Source of the DNA: Maribacter cobaltidurans
Lineage (GTDB): Bacteria; Bacteroidota; Bacteroidia; Flavobacteriales; Flavobacteriaceae
Direction of reading: 5' to 3'
Assembly: GCF_002269385.1 (NCBI RefSeq)
Contig: NZ_CP022957.1
Coordinates: 2,103,001 to 2,167,000 of the forward strand
DNA length: 64,000 bases
Shown here: positions 7,726 through 15,834 of the stretch, one piece after another
How positions within the stretch are numbered: position 1 is the first letter of the stretch
Layout of the letters: the number at the start of each line of letters is the position of its first letter
Notes under the pieces: generated by a model
Database searches by the model: none
What the model was told of the DNA's origin: nothing
The model's input: the letters and a program-made list of their open reading frames with translations, nothing else
Translations under genes and position numbers: made by a program

Positions 7726-8463
7726 TTATTTGTTCTTTAAGAATTGTTCTATTCTATTGTTAAGTGTATATGCTCCTTTCTTACTTAGTTGTAATGGCCT
7801 TTCTATGGAATAAGTATAAGTTAATTCTTGGTTAATTAAACTATGAAATTCATCGGTTTTTAATTTTTTTAAAATTCTTGGAATTTCAATAGCATTAATA
7901 CTATCTGGATATTTTGAATTATATACTTTAATTCCATTTACATAAGTGGCATAGTCACTTCTTATATTTCTCAAATATTCCTCTAAAAAATCCTTAGTGG
8001 CGTAATATTGTACTATTAGTTCTCGTATACTGTCATTGGATATTAAACTTAAATTTCCTGTACTAACCAATTCACTGTAAGTTCTAGTGGAACCTGTAAA
8101 AGATGCCCTACTATTTATTCCGCCAAAACCAACATTATTTATAAAGATAAGTGTATCCGTTGGACTATAATTTCCCATCACATAGTTTCTTGCCAGTTCT
8201 AAACATTTAATTTTTTTTTGCCTGTTATTAAACCAGCCTCTTTCAAGCGACAGAGAATCATTGATAATTTCCTTATTTAGATTTGACAAGTATTTATTTT
8301 CCTTTTCTGTATTTTTTCTGTTTTCGTTCCAATTATTTATCTGCAATGCTATTAAAATTCCAATAACCACAAGAACAATTTCTCCAATTGCGTATTTTAC
8401 ATATTTTCCAGTTTTCCCTTCTGAAAGCAAGTTTTGACGAATTTTTCTAAAGAATTTTATCAT
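7726..8463 (-). CDS. DUF6090 family membrane-anchored protein
   Basis: 245 residues. The N-terminus MIKFFRKIRQNLLSEGKTGK, then YAIGEIVLVVIGILIALQIN and NWNENRK, is the hallmark of DUF6090: a short cytoplasmic tail, one membrane helix at about 23-43, and a periplasmic helical domain rich in Asn, Tyr and Lys. Function is unknown; the family is frequent and often multi-copy in Bacteroidota. Composition is clearly more AT-rich than the housekeeping genes to the right. It is followed by an attC-like spacer. Confidence 0.88.
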   Translation of the reverse strand: MIKFFRKIRQNLLSEGKTGKYVKYAIGEIVLVVIGILIALQINNWNENRKNTEKENKYLSNLNKEIINDSLSLERGWFNNRQKKIKCLELARNYVMGNYSPTDTLIFINNVGFGGINSRASFTGSTRTYSELVSTGNLSLISNDSIRELIVQYYATKDFLEEYLRNIRSDYATYVNGIKVYNSKYPDSINAIEIPRILKKLKTDEFHSLINQELTYTYSIERPLQLSKKGAYTLNNRIEQFLKNK

Positions 8464-8487
8464 TGATTAATGGTTGGTCATAATGAA

Positions 8488-8612
8488 GCACAACGGTTCG
8501 TGTATGATTTCGTTGCGTGTTTCAGCAACTAATTTAGCAAATAAACACAGATAGAAAGTCCGCGAGTACTTTCGTAAATAGGCGAGACTAAGCAATTAAT
8601 TTTATACGTCTT
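8488..8612. repeat. attC-like spacer element with internal hairpin
   Basis: The spacer starts GCACAACGGTTCGTGTATG (8488-8506), contains a small hairpin GAAAGT-N8-ACTTTC (about 8555-8575), and ends near AATTTTATACGTC. From memory, near-identical spacers (AACGGTT...GTATG...AGAAAGTCCGCGAG...) occur between unrelated small genes in other Flavobacteriaceae, as attC-like or dispersed repeats. It lies just downstream of the HNH gene and upstream of DUF6090. Confidence 0.5.
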
Positions 8613-8627
8613 AAGTATGAAGTTTTT

Positions 8628-9413
8628 TTAATTGAAATCTTCTTTTCTTTTTTTCGCTTCAAGTTCAGAATAATAGGTCATTATTGGAGTTTTTATAGAA
8701 GTGTCTATTATTCCTTTCGAATCTACTGATTTTAATAAACGTTGAGATGCTCGAAGGTTTTTTGTATAATTTTCTAAACTTTCTTCTCTTATTTTTTCAT
8801 CCGAATTAAATATATCGCCTACACCAACAAATGTTCCTATGCATTGAACAGCAATTTCGTCTTGTAAATAAAACCCGTTATCATCAGTAAATTGGGCTAT
8901 TTGTAAACTAAGATAAAAAGCAGTTTCATTTTTCTCATTTAAGGGCATACTTTTTTCCTCAATTATTTCTTTGATTAGTGAATCCACCTCTCTAATTTCA
9001 TAATATAGTTTTTCAAGAACCATAATTCTTTTTTCGTAAAGACTAGAATTTTGATTTTCTTTTATAAATTCATTCGTTATAACAGACAACGATTCTTTTT
9101 CAGCCAGAGATTTCCATTGAATCAAATCATCCACAGAATACTTTCTAATGTCAGTATCGATAAGTTTCGCACAATTTTGACATAACCAAATTCCATTTTT
9201 AATACTCTTTCTTTCATTCGATTCCATTTCTTGACAAAATCGAGGACCGCCTTCAGCCGCAGCAGTAATATGTGCAGCAACACCTAAATTTATTACTTTA
9301 TTATATTTAGAATGAGAGCCAATTGTCATTTTTTTGCAAGATGGATTTGAGCATTTATAACTGACGCGTTTAGCTAGAATTTCTTTGGTAAGTTTAGAAA
9401 AGTCATCTCTCAT
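8628..9413 (-). CDS. HNH-like zinc-finger protein, possible defence-associated nuclease
   Basis: 261 residues. The N-terminal 105 residues form an HNH-type domain: CysX4Cys at 21 and 26, GVAAHITAAAEGGPR with His48, and NGIWLCQNCAKLID with Cys78 and Cys81, followed by LIQWKSLAEKES. This AAHI...GPR...NGIWLC arrangement is a module I know from proteins in bacterial defence islands, often fused to effectors. The remaining 150 residues are helical and charged with no recognised domain. The gene is AT-rich, stands alone and sits in the accessory stretch, so horizontal acquisition is likely. Nuclease activity is inferred, not shown. Confidence 0.75.
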   Translation of the reverse strand: MRDDFSKLTKEILAKRVSYKCSNPSCKKMTIGSHSKYNKVINLGVAAHITAAAEGGPRFCQEMESNERKSIKNGIWLCQNCAKLIDTDIRKYSVDDLIQWKSLAEKESLSVITNEFIKENQNSSLYEKRIMVLEKLYYEIREVDSLIKEIIEEKSMPLNEKNETAFYLSLQIAQFTDDNGFYLQDEIAVQCIGTFVGVGDIFNSDEKIREESLENYTKNLRASQRLLKSVDSKGIIDTSIKTPIMTYYSELEAKKRKEDFN

Positions 9414-9468
9414 TCAGCTTAAATTATCTGTTTAGTTGGTTCGAGCTCAAAATACGTACAACAATTGT

Positions 9469-9492
9469 ATATAGATCATTAATGATCTATAT
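9469..9492. promoter_or_regulatory. 24-bp perfect palindrome upstream of the HNH gene
   Basis: ATATAGATCATT is followed directly by its reverse complement AATGATCTATAT, centred between 9480 and 9481 and about 56 bp upstream of the HNH gene start. A second small palindrome, ACAATTGT, abuts it at 9461-9468. No T-run follows, so an operator or cruciform is more likely than a terminator. The rest of the 193-bp spacer 9414-9606 is AT-rich and otherwise unremarkable. Confidence 0.45.
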
Positions 9493-9606
9493 TTCTTATA
9501 TATGCGGAACTAAAGATATATAAATACTAGGGTCTAAGTAATTCATATATAACTATTTGTTGGTGTCCCGAAGTTAAGGAAAGTAACCCGAAAATTTAGA
9601 TTGCAA

Positions 9607-10455
9607 TTACTGGCCGGTAAAACCTTTTTTAAATACAGATGGATTCTCGCCCGTTATCTTTTTAAAGCTTCGGTTAAAATAGGAAAGACTTTCAAATCCG
9701 CACTCAAAACACGCTTCGCCCACATTCTTTCCCATGAGCAATAAGCGTTTGGCCTGACTGATACGATATTGGTTTAAAAAAGAAACAAAGGTGCTACCCG
9801 TGGTCTTTTTAAAATAGCGACAAAAGGCCGGTTTGGTCAGTCCGCAGAGGTCGGCCATTTCATCCAAGGTTATTTTTTCCTGGTAGCGTTCATCAATATG
9901 TGCATATATCATTCGCATCCGCTTTTGTTCCTTGTTTTTTAGCTTGTTAACATAGGGTGTTTTATGTAACAGTTGAAACTCCTTGCTTTGGGACAAACGT
10001 TTTAGAATGTTCAATACGGATATAAAGAAATCAAAGGGTTCCAATTGATATAATTTCTTCAATAGCGTACCCACCTCTTCCTTGGTCTTACCGTGAAAGG
10101 CGACCCCATATCTGGATAGATCCAAAAGACGGTCCAATTGCTTCAGTTCCGGGTAATCCCGCAATACATTATCCTTAAAACCGGGTTTTATATGTAATAC
10201 CTCCTTGCGGTACGAGGTAGTAACGCCATGGTCAAAATTCAAATGGGGAATGTTGGAGCCTATAAGCACAAGGTCGCTGCCCTCAAAATTCGAGATATGA
10301 TCGCCCACATGCCGTTTGGCATCGGCACCTTCTATATAGACCAGTTCCAGTTCGGGATGAAAATGCCAATAAAAAAGATGGCTCAGTTTAGGGTCGTGCA
10401 ATAACCTGAACGGACTTTTAGAATCGGGCGAAATGGTTTCCAGTTGTACTTTCAT
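9607..10455 (-). CDS. AraC family transcriptional regulator
   Basis: 282 residues from the ATG at 10453-10455 (a TTG precedes it). The N-terminal half is a cupin-like sensor (FYWHFHPELELVYIEGADAK, residues about 29-50, then GSNIPH). The C-terminal ~100 residues carry two helix-turn-helix motifs: ITLDEMADLCGLTKPAFCRY and VGEACFECGFESLSYFNRSF, ending in GENPSVFKK. It is transcribed divergently from the PhyH dioxygenase across a 165-bp gap and probably regulates it. The HFHPELEL sensor is typical of regulators of sugar or small-molecule catabolism. Confidence 0.92.
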   Translation of the reverse strand: MKVQLETISPDSKSPFRLLHDPKLSHLFYWHFHPELELVYIEGADAKRHVGDHISNFEGSDLVLIGSNIPHLNFDHGVTTSYRKEVLHIKPGFKDNVLRDYPELKQLDRLLDLSRYGVAFHGKTKEEVGTLLKKLYQLEPFDFFISVLNILKRLSQSKEFQLLHKTPYVNKLKNKEQKRMRMIYAHIDERYQEKITLDEMADLCGLTKPAFCRYFKKTTGSTFVSFLNQYRISQAKRLLLMGKNVGEACFECGFESLSYFNRSFKKITGENPSVFKKGFTGQ

Positions 10456-10620
10456 CAACGCGAATTTCTACACCTAATATAACTAAATTGATAATTAAAC
10501 AAGAAGTAACACATAAAAATGTTAATATAGTTCAAATATAGATTAATATTACGGTAGCCGGAAGAATTGTTTCATACTAGTTTTACCTAAAGATTGAGAC
10601 AAACATAAATACGATACAAC

Positions 10621-11595
10621 ATGCAACAATCCACAGAAAAAGTAGCAATGGGAAATATGGCCCATCAGGATATTCCTGGAAATCCGTCGACCGCGACAAG
10701 CAGTAAGCAAAAGCTCAATGACCGATCTAATGGAGAACCACTTCGAGTACTTTCCGAGTCCGATTGGGAGTTTTGGAAGCATAACGGATACATCGTCATC
10801 AAGAAAGCCATAACCAAAGAACAGGCCGAAAAGACCGCTGAATTCCTTTGGGAATTTGATGAAAAGGACCCCAATGACAAAAGTACCTGGTATGCCCCGC
10901 CACGGGCAGAGATGAAAATGAAGGAACTTACCGGTACTGGAATGGTGGAAGTCTATAACCATCAATATTTATGGGATAACCGCCAAACCCAAAAAGTATA
11001 TGATGCTTTTGTAGATGTATGGGGAACCGAAAAACTATGGGTGACCATTGATCGTGCCAACCTAAACTTTCCGCAGCGGGAGGGTGAAAACAAAAAAGGT
11101 TTTATCCATTGGGATTATGACCCGGAAACCAAACCGCAAAATGTACAGGGTGTTTTGGCGCTAGCCGATCAAACCGATGAAAACATGGGCGGTTTTCAGT
11201 GTATTCCTTGGTTGTACCGTAATTATGATACCTGGAAATTGACCCAACCCGAAGACCGAGATCATTTTCAACCTGATATTTCCGATTTGGAGGATAAAAT
11301 TGTGAAGGTAAAAATGGAAGCAGGCGACCTTCTGATTTTTAATAGTACCGAACCACATGGAATTCGGCCTAATAAATCAGGGGATAAAGTGCGAATAGCT
11401 CAGTATATTTCCATGATGCCTGCCGAAGAGGATAATGAGGCCCTTAAAAATTGGCGTGTAAATTCATGGAAAAACAGGGTGGCGCCAGAAGGTTATGCAT
11501 TTCCCGGGGATCCCAGAAAATGGGAACAAACGAGATACGAAACTGCCAAATTATCGCCGCTGGGAGAAAAATTATTGGGTCTAAAACCTTGGTAA
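10621..11595 (+). CDS. Phytanoyl-CoA dioxygenase (PhyH) family Fe(II)/2-oxoglutarate oxygenase
   Basis: 324 residues. The iron-binding triad is visible as HWD (His163, Asp165) and His246 in STEPHGIRPN, with Arg258 in the right place for 2-oxoglutarate. A polar N-terminal segment of about 45 residues has no clear fold. Family members hydroxylate varied substrates (phytanoyl-CoA, ectoine, natural-product intermediates); none can be chosen here. The divergent AraC regulator and the SulP transporter 82 bp downstream are the only context. No signal peptide, so it is cytosolic. Confidence 0.88.
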   Translation: MQQSTEKVAMGNMAHQDIPGNPSTATSSKQKLNDRSNGEPLRVLSESDWEFWKHNGYIVIKKAITKEQAEKTAEFLWEFDEKDPNDKSTWYAPPRAEMKMKELTGTGMVEVYNHQYLWDNRQTQKVYDAFVDVWGTEKLWVTIDRANLNFPQREGENKKGFIHWDYDPETKPQNVQGVLALADQTDENMGGFQCIPWLYRNYDTWKLTQPEDRDHFQPDISDLEDKIVKVKMEAGDLLIFNSTEPHGIRPNKSGDKVRIAQYISMMPAEEDNEALKNWRVNSWKNRVAPEGYAFPGDPRKWEQTRYETAKLSPLGEKLLGLKPW

Positions 11596-11649
11596 GTTGC
11601 TAAATCGTTAATAATCATTCGGTTTCTGGCCGCTTCTTGGAATTAATAC

Positions 11650-11657
11650 TATTTTTG
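11650..11657 (+). promoter_or_regulatory. TATTTTTG box (Bacteroidota -7 element) upstream of the SulP gene
   Basis: Matches TAnnTTTG, the known -7 consensus of Bacteroidota housekeeping promoters, 20 bp before the GTG start. A convincing -33 TTG at the usual 17-23 bp spacing is not visible. Confidence 0.4.
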
Positions 11658-11677
11658 CGCCCTTAAATTAATGAGGC

Positions 11678-13255
11678 GTGCGCAAGTATTTGAATTTATT
11701 CGATTTTAAGCAAAAGGTAGATTACAAAACCGAAATACTATCCGGGTTAACCGTGGCCTTGGCCCTGGTTCCAGAGGCTATTGCCTTTGCCCTGATTCCT
11801 GGGTTTTCTCCCCTAACCGGACTATATGCTGCTTTTGTCTTGGCCTTGGTGACTTCAATTCTTGGTGGACGACCGGGAATGATCTCGGGGGCAACAGGTG
11901 CCGTTGCGGTAATTTTTGTTGGGTTGATCTTGGAATTGAAACGGAATTTTCCCGGGATTGAACCAGAGACCATTTTAAATTATGTCTTTGCCACCGTTAT
12001 CCTAGCAGGGGTATTGCAGATAGGTGCTGGACTTTTAAGATTGGGTAAGTTTATCCGATTGGTGCCGCATCCTGTCATGTTCGGATTTGTGAACGGGTTG
12101 GCCATCATTATATTCATGGCACAATTCCCCAACTTTTATAATAAAACTACGGGTGATTTATTAAGTGGGGCTCCATTGTATATTATGTTAGGGCTCACGC
12201 TTTTGACCATGGTTATCATTTGGGGGCTTCCTAAATTAACAAAGGCGGTTCCTTCTTCCTTGGTTGCCATTATCGTGGTTTCTGCCATAGTGATCGGCTT
12301 TGGTATCAATACGATGACCGTAGCGGACATCATGGGCGAGGGGGAAAGTATTAAAGGTGGTTTCCCTCCGTTATCCATTCCGCAATTACCCTTCACTTGG
12401 GCAACGTTTAAAATCATAATACCTTATGCGGCCATCGTTGCAGGCGTTGGGCTTATAGAAAGTTTATTGACGCTGAATATTATTGATGAGATTACCGAAA
12501 CCCGCGGTAGCGGAAATAAGGAATGTGTCGCTCAGGGAACGGCCAACATCCTCTCGGGATTTTTATCGGGTATGGGCGGCTGCGCCATGATCGGTCAGAG
12601 TTTGATCAACACTTCTGCCGGGGCAAGAGCACGGTTATCCGGAATTACTGCAGCGGTTATGCTTTTAGTGTTTATTATGTTCGGTTCCAGTTTGATTGAA
12701 CGCTTACCTATGGCTGCTTTAGTAGGGCTTATGTTTATGGTGGCCATTGGGACCTTTGAATGGGCCAGCTTTAAGACCTTTGGGAAAATGCCCAAATCCG
12801 ACGTGATTGTGATGGTATTGGTAACCTTGATTACGGCCATAACACATAATCTTGCAGTAGCCGTACTTTTAGGGGTAGTCATTTCTGCATTGGCATATTC
12901 CTGGGAGAATGCAAAGCGTATCCGTGCCAGAAAACATGTGGATGAAAATGGGGTAAAACACTATGAGATTTATGGTCCCCTTTTCTTTGGTTCTACCACG
13001 CTTTTTGCTGAAAAGTTCGATGTACCCAATGACCCGGAAGAAGTGATTATCGACTTTAAGGAAAGTAGGGTGGCGGATATGTCCGGTATCGAGGCGCTGA
13101 ACAAAATCACGGAACGATATGCCAAGGTTGGAAAAAAGGTTCATTTAAGACATTTGAGCAAGGATTGTATCCGTCTACTCCAAAATGCCGATGAGATTAT
13201 TGACGTTAATGTGATGGAAGATCCAACCTATAAGGTAGTTGCCGATAAATTCTAA
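11678..13255 (+). CDS. SulP family inorganic anion transporter with STAS domain
   Basis: 525 residues. Residues 1-400 hold 10-14 membrane helices with the SulP signature near the start (LSGLTVALALVPEAIAFALI, then GFSPLTGLYAAF) and GGRPGMISGATGAVAV. Residues about 425-520 are a cytosolic STAS domain (VIIDFKESRVADMSGIEALN). SulP proteins carry sulfate, bicarbonate or other anions; some are Na+-bicarbonate symporters, so the substrate is open. A GTG start is used: an in-frame stop (TGA) lies two codons upstream (11672-11674), and the nearby ATG at 11671 is out of frame. Confidence 0.93.
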   Translation: MRKYLNLFDFKQKVDYKTEILSGLTVALALVPEAIAFALIPGFSPLTGLYAAFVLALVTSILGGRPGMISGATGAVAVIFVGLILELKRNFPGIEPETILNYVFATVILAGVLQIGAGLLRLGKFIRLVPHPVMFGFVNGLAIIIFMAQFPNFYNKTTGDLLSGAPLYIMLGLTLLTMVIIWGLPKLTKAVPSSLVAIIVVSAIVIGFGINTMTVADIMGEGESIKGGFPPLSIPQLPFTWATFKIIIPYAAIVAGVGLIESLLTLNIIDEITETRGSGNKECVAQGTANILSGFLSGMGGCAMIGQSLINTSAGARARLSGITAAVMLLVFIMFGSSLIERLPMAALVGLMFMVAIGTFEWASFKTFGKMPKSDVIVMVLVTLITAITHNLAVAVLLGVVISALAYSWENAKRIRARKHVDENGVKHYEIYGPLFFGSTTLFAEKFDVPNDPEEVIIDFKESRVADMSGIEALNKITERYAKVGKKVHLRHLSKDCIRLLQNADEIIDVNVMEDPTYKVVADKF

Positions 13256-13333
13256 TATCAAAATCCTTTCAAACCATATATCGGGTATAGAGAAACGTAA
13301 AAATGGACATTAGGATTACAATACTGATTGTGG

Positions 13334-13552
13334 TCACCCAAAGGTTGTGAATAGTATCTTTTTAGCTTGGCTTCGTATACGGTCTCTTATTAGCTTTTGC
13401 TGAAAAGGGGTTAGTTCCTTGTATTTTAATTCGGTATTACTGGTTAAATCCTCATATTCCGCACGAATGTCCTTAAAGCTACGTCTCTTTTTAAGAAGTG
13501 CCCTATTGGCTTTTATGACTAACATTGGTTGACTTGCGGAACCCATTTTCAA
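13334..13552 (-). CDS. Small conserved basic protein of unknown function
   Basis: 72 residues, rich in Lys and Arg, starting MKMGSASQPMLVIKANRALL. KANRALLKKRRSFKDIRAEY followed by KELTPFQQKLIRDRIRSQAK resembles a small uncharacterised protein I have seen repeatedly in Flavobacteriaceae. No domain, signal or membrane helix. It is convergent with the SulP gene and alone in its orientation. Coding is supported by the family resemblance and by the lack of a competing frame. Confidence 0.6.
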   Translation of the reverse strand: MKMGSASQPMLVIKANRALLKKRRSFKDIRAEYEDLTSNTELKYKELTPFQQKLIRDRIRSQAKKILFTTFG

Positions 13553-13658
13553 TTATTTCTTTATTAGTGGTGATTTTCCCATTTTTGTTACAGATGTAAT
13601 TTTTCAGAACATAGTCCGTCTACTTCATCTAATATCCAAGTAAAGTATTGTTACGAGA

Positions 13659-14243
13659 ATGAAAAAAGGAAAGATCAAGGTAAGTGATATTCTTTTTGTG
13701 GTTTTTATTGTTTTGCTGATTGTTCCGCAAACAAGAACTTCCATTATGGTGATGTTGAACCAATTGAAGGTTGAACTTTTTTCTCCAGGATTGGAGCCTG
13801 AGGAAGAACAGTTGAAATTAAACCCATTTGTATATCAATTGGAAAATTTAAAAGGAGAAAAATCCTATGTCAAAGTGGGTGATGGGGACATCACGTTCAT
13901 GAGTTACTGGGCCACTTGGTGCCCACCTTGTATCGCAGAATTCCCGAGTATAGATGACTTATACCAAGATTATGGAGACAAAATAAATTTTGTGATGATA
14001 TCCAATGAAGACCCGGAGAAAATAAGGAAGTTCCTAGAAAAGAAAAATTTTAGCGTTCCTGCGGTTGTTCCAAAAATGGAAGCACCTGAAGACCTATATG
14101 AAAAAACAATCCCTACGAATTATATTATAGATGCCTCCGGAAAAATCATCATCAAGGAAAAGGGAGCTTCGGATTGGAACAGTGAAAAAGTGAGGCAGAT
14201 TTTAGATGGTTTAATAGCAGCAAAGGAAAACAGTAGGGAATAA
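13659..14243 (+). CDS. TlpA-like membrane-anchored thioredoxin
   Basis: 194 residues. One N-terminal membrane helix (about 9-24) tethers a periplasmic thioredoxin fold with the redox motif WCPPC (Cys88, Cys91) and a cis-Pro loop in KTIPTNYIIDASG. Family members reduce or isomerise disulfides, often for cytochrome c maturation. A c-type cytochrome lipoprotein gene is the convergent neighbour, which suits such a role, though neighbours alone do not prove it. Confidence 0.92.
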   Translation: MKKGKIKVSDILFVVFIVLLIVPQTRTSIMVMLNQLKVELFSPGLEPEEEQLKLNPFVYQLENLKGEKSYVKVGDGDITFMSYWATWCPPCIAEFPSIDDLYQDYGDKINFVMISNEDPEKIRKFLEKKNFSVPAVVPKMEAPEDLYEKTIPTNYIIDASGKIIIKEKGASDWNSEKVRQILDGLIAAKENSRE

Positions 14244-14247
14244 AAAA

Positions 14248-14276
14248 CCCTTTCCAAAGATTAGAAAGGGCTTTAA
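14248..14276. terminator. Bidirectional rho-independent terminator
   Basis: CCCTTTC (14248-14254) and GAAAGGG (14264-14270) pair around a 9-base loop. AT-rich sequence with A-runs before and T-runs after makes it usable for both the thioredoxin gene (+) and the cytochrome gene (-). Confidence 0.75.
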
Positions 14277-14293
14277 AATTTTTATGTATTTTT

Positions 14294-14776
14294 TTAAAGC
14301 GTACGCAAATACTCCGCAACGGCTCTGGCATCTTCCTCAGAAAGATTTTGGTTTAGCATAATGGCATTGTTATACTCTTTCAATAAAGCCTTGGCAATTG
14401 GGTCTTCCTTGAGCATTACATCGGGATTGATGATCATGTTCATTACCCACTCCGGACTCCTTCTTTCATAAACTCCTTTTAAGGCCGGTCCGATCATGCG
14501 TTGTTCTGCCATATGGCAGGCCGTACAGATAGCTTGGAATTTTTCTTCCCCGGCTGCTGCTAAATCCGCATCAATTTCATCACTAAACTCAACATTCTTG
14601 ATTGGGCCAACACCCTTGTTATCCAAATCCACGGGAACACCTCCCGAAGCTTCCGTTGCCTTAACTTTCTCTTTTTTTGTACGGTTCATTTCAAAACCAT
14701 CCTTTTTTTCTTCTTTCTTTTCGCCACAGCTTAGAACCAAGGCGCCAAGGGCCAATAAGGTGAATAATTTTCGCAT
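14294..14776 (-). CDS. Cytochrome c family lipoprotein
   Basis: 160 residues. Lipobox LVLSC gives an acylated Cys17, followed by a Lys/Glu-rich linker (18-70). A class I cytochrome c domain covers about 75-160: heme attachment CTACH at 84-88, GPALKGVY after it, and a C-terminal helix DARAVAEYLRTL. The distal Met ligand is most likely Met140 or a nearby Met. It likely carries electrons at the periplasmic face of a membrane. The nearest relatives recalled are small periplasmic cytochromes tied to respiratory chains. Confidence 0.9.
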   Translation of the reverse strand: MRKLFTLLALGALVLSCGEKKEEKKDGFEMNRTKKEKVKATEASGGVPVDLDNKGVGPIKNVEFSDEIDADLAAAGEEKFQAICTACHMAEQRMIGPALKGVYERRSPEWVMNMIINPDVMLKEDPIAKALLKEYNNAIMLNQNLSEEDARAVAEYLRTL

Positions 14777-14865
14777 TTCTTTTTTGAGTTTTATCTTAAT
14801 TAACGTTGGGAGTACTAAGATATGAAATTTTATTTGTTGAAGATGTTTTTAAAAGGGGAGAAGCA

Positions 14866-15828
14866 CTAATGAATTTCCTTTAAGAATTCCAAGGAACGAA
14901 CTTCAGTATATGTTTTGTTTTGCCGGCCGTAGAAACCGACATGTCCTCCATATATAGGTACTTCCAAATAAATATTCCTATTCTTTTCAGCTTCTTGAAA
15001 TGGATAACAAGCTTCACCCAAAAAGGAATCGTTTTGAGCATTTACAATTAAGCAGGGTACTTCTATAAAAGGTATAAACTGCAAACAACTGGATTTGGAA
15101 TAGTAGTCCATGGCATTGGTAAAACCATGGGCCCTACTTGTATAGATGTCGTCAAAATCTTTTAAAGTCCTAATCTGCTTTATTTCCGAAAGGGAAATCT
15201 TGTCCGGAAAAAGTTGTTTTTTTATTTTAAGTTTATCGATGAGGTTTCCTTTAAACCTTTTGGAATACAATATGTTTTTAAAGTGCAATAACTGTTCAAG
15301 AGAGTCATCTAATTGACAGGGAACGGAGATGGCCACGGCACCCTTAACTTCTTTGGGTGCTTCTTTATTTTCTCCCAAATATTTCAGCAACAAATTTCCG
15401 CCTAGACTAAAACCATAAAGATAAATTTCCGAATAGTGATCCATTTCGAGAATGTAATCAACAACCTCCTTTAAATCCTCTGTGGCCCCGGAGTGATAGG
15501 AACGATATAATGTATTAGGGAAACCACTACAGCCTCTTAAGTTTAAAGCACAAACATCAAAGTCGTTCTGGCTTAAAATTTTAGCAGCTCCTTGTATATA
15601 GGCCCTTTTGGAATCACCTTCCAATCCATGAATAAGGATGGCTACTTTTTTTGTAGGTTGCGAACAGTAACTCCAATCCAAATCCAAGAAGTCACCATCA
15701 GATAGCTGAATCCTTTCCCTTTTCTGGTTTAGACCATGTACTTTTCGAAACAATCCATTATAGATTGTAGAAAAATGTGCGTGTTTAAAGAGTAATGGTG
15801 GGTTGTAATTGGAGCTGATAAGCGGCAT
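14866..15828 (-). CDS. YheT-family alpha/beta hydrolase
   Basis: 320 residues. HGLEGDSKRAYIQGAAK (67 onward) and NLRGCSGFPN are YheT (COG0429) motifs. The nucleophile elbow GFSLGG puts Ser at 141, with Asp267 (NAQNDSF) and His296 (YGGHVGF) completing the triad. The family hydrolyses esters or lipids of unknown identity. No signal peptide. The gene ends close to the nitronate monooxygenase gene on the same strand (6-bp gap) and probably forms an operon with it. Confidence 0.92.
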   Translation of the reverse strand: MPLISSNYNPPLLFKHAHFSTIYNGLFRKVHGLNQKRERIQLSDGDFLDLDWSYCSQPTKKVAILIHGLEGDSKRAYIQGAAKILSQNDFDVCALNLRGCSGFPNTLYRSYHSGATEDLKEVVDYILEMDHYSEIYLYGFSLGGNLLLKYLGENKEAPKEVKGAVAISVPCQLDDSLEQLLHFKNILYSKRFKGNLIDKLKIKKQLFPDKISLSEIKQIRTLKDFDDIYTSRAHGFTNAMDYYSKSSCLQFIPFIEVPCLIVNAQNDSFLGEACYPFQEAEKNRNIYLEVPIYGGHVGFYGRQNKTYTEVRSLEFLKEIH

Positions 15829-15834
15829 ACCTAG

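Noticed and set aside
10549..10965. 138-residue minus-strand frame opposite the PhyH gene
   Set aside because: Shadow of a well-supported gene on the other strand.
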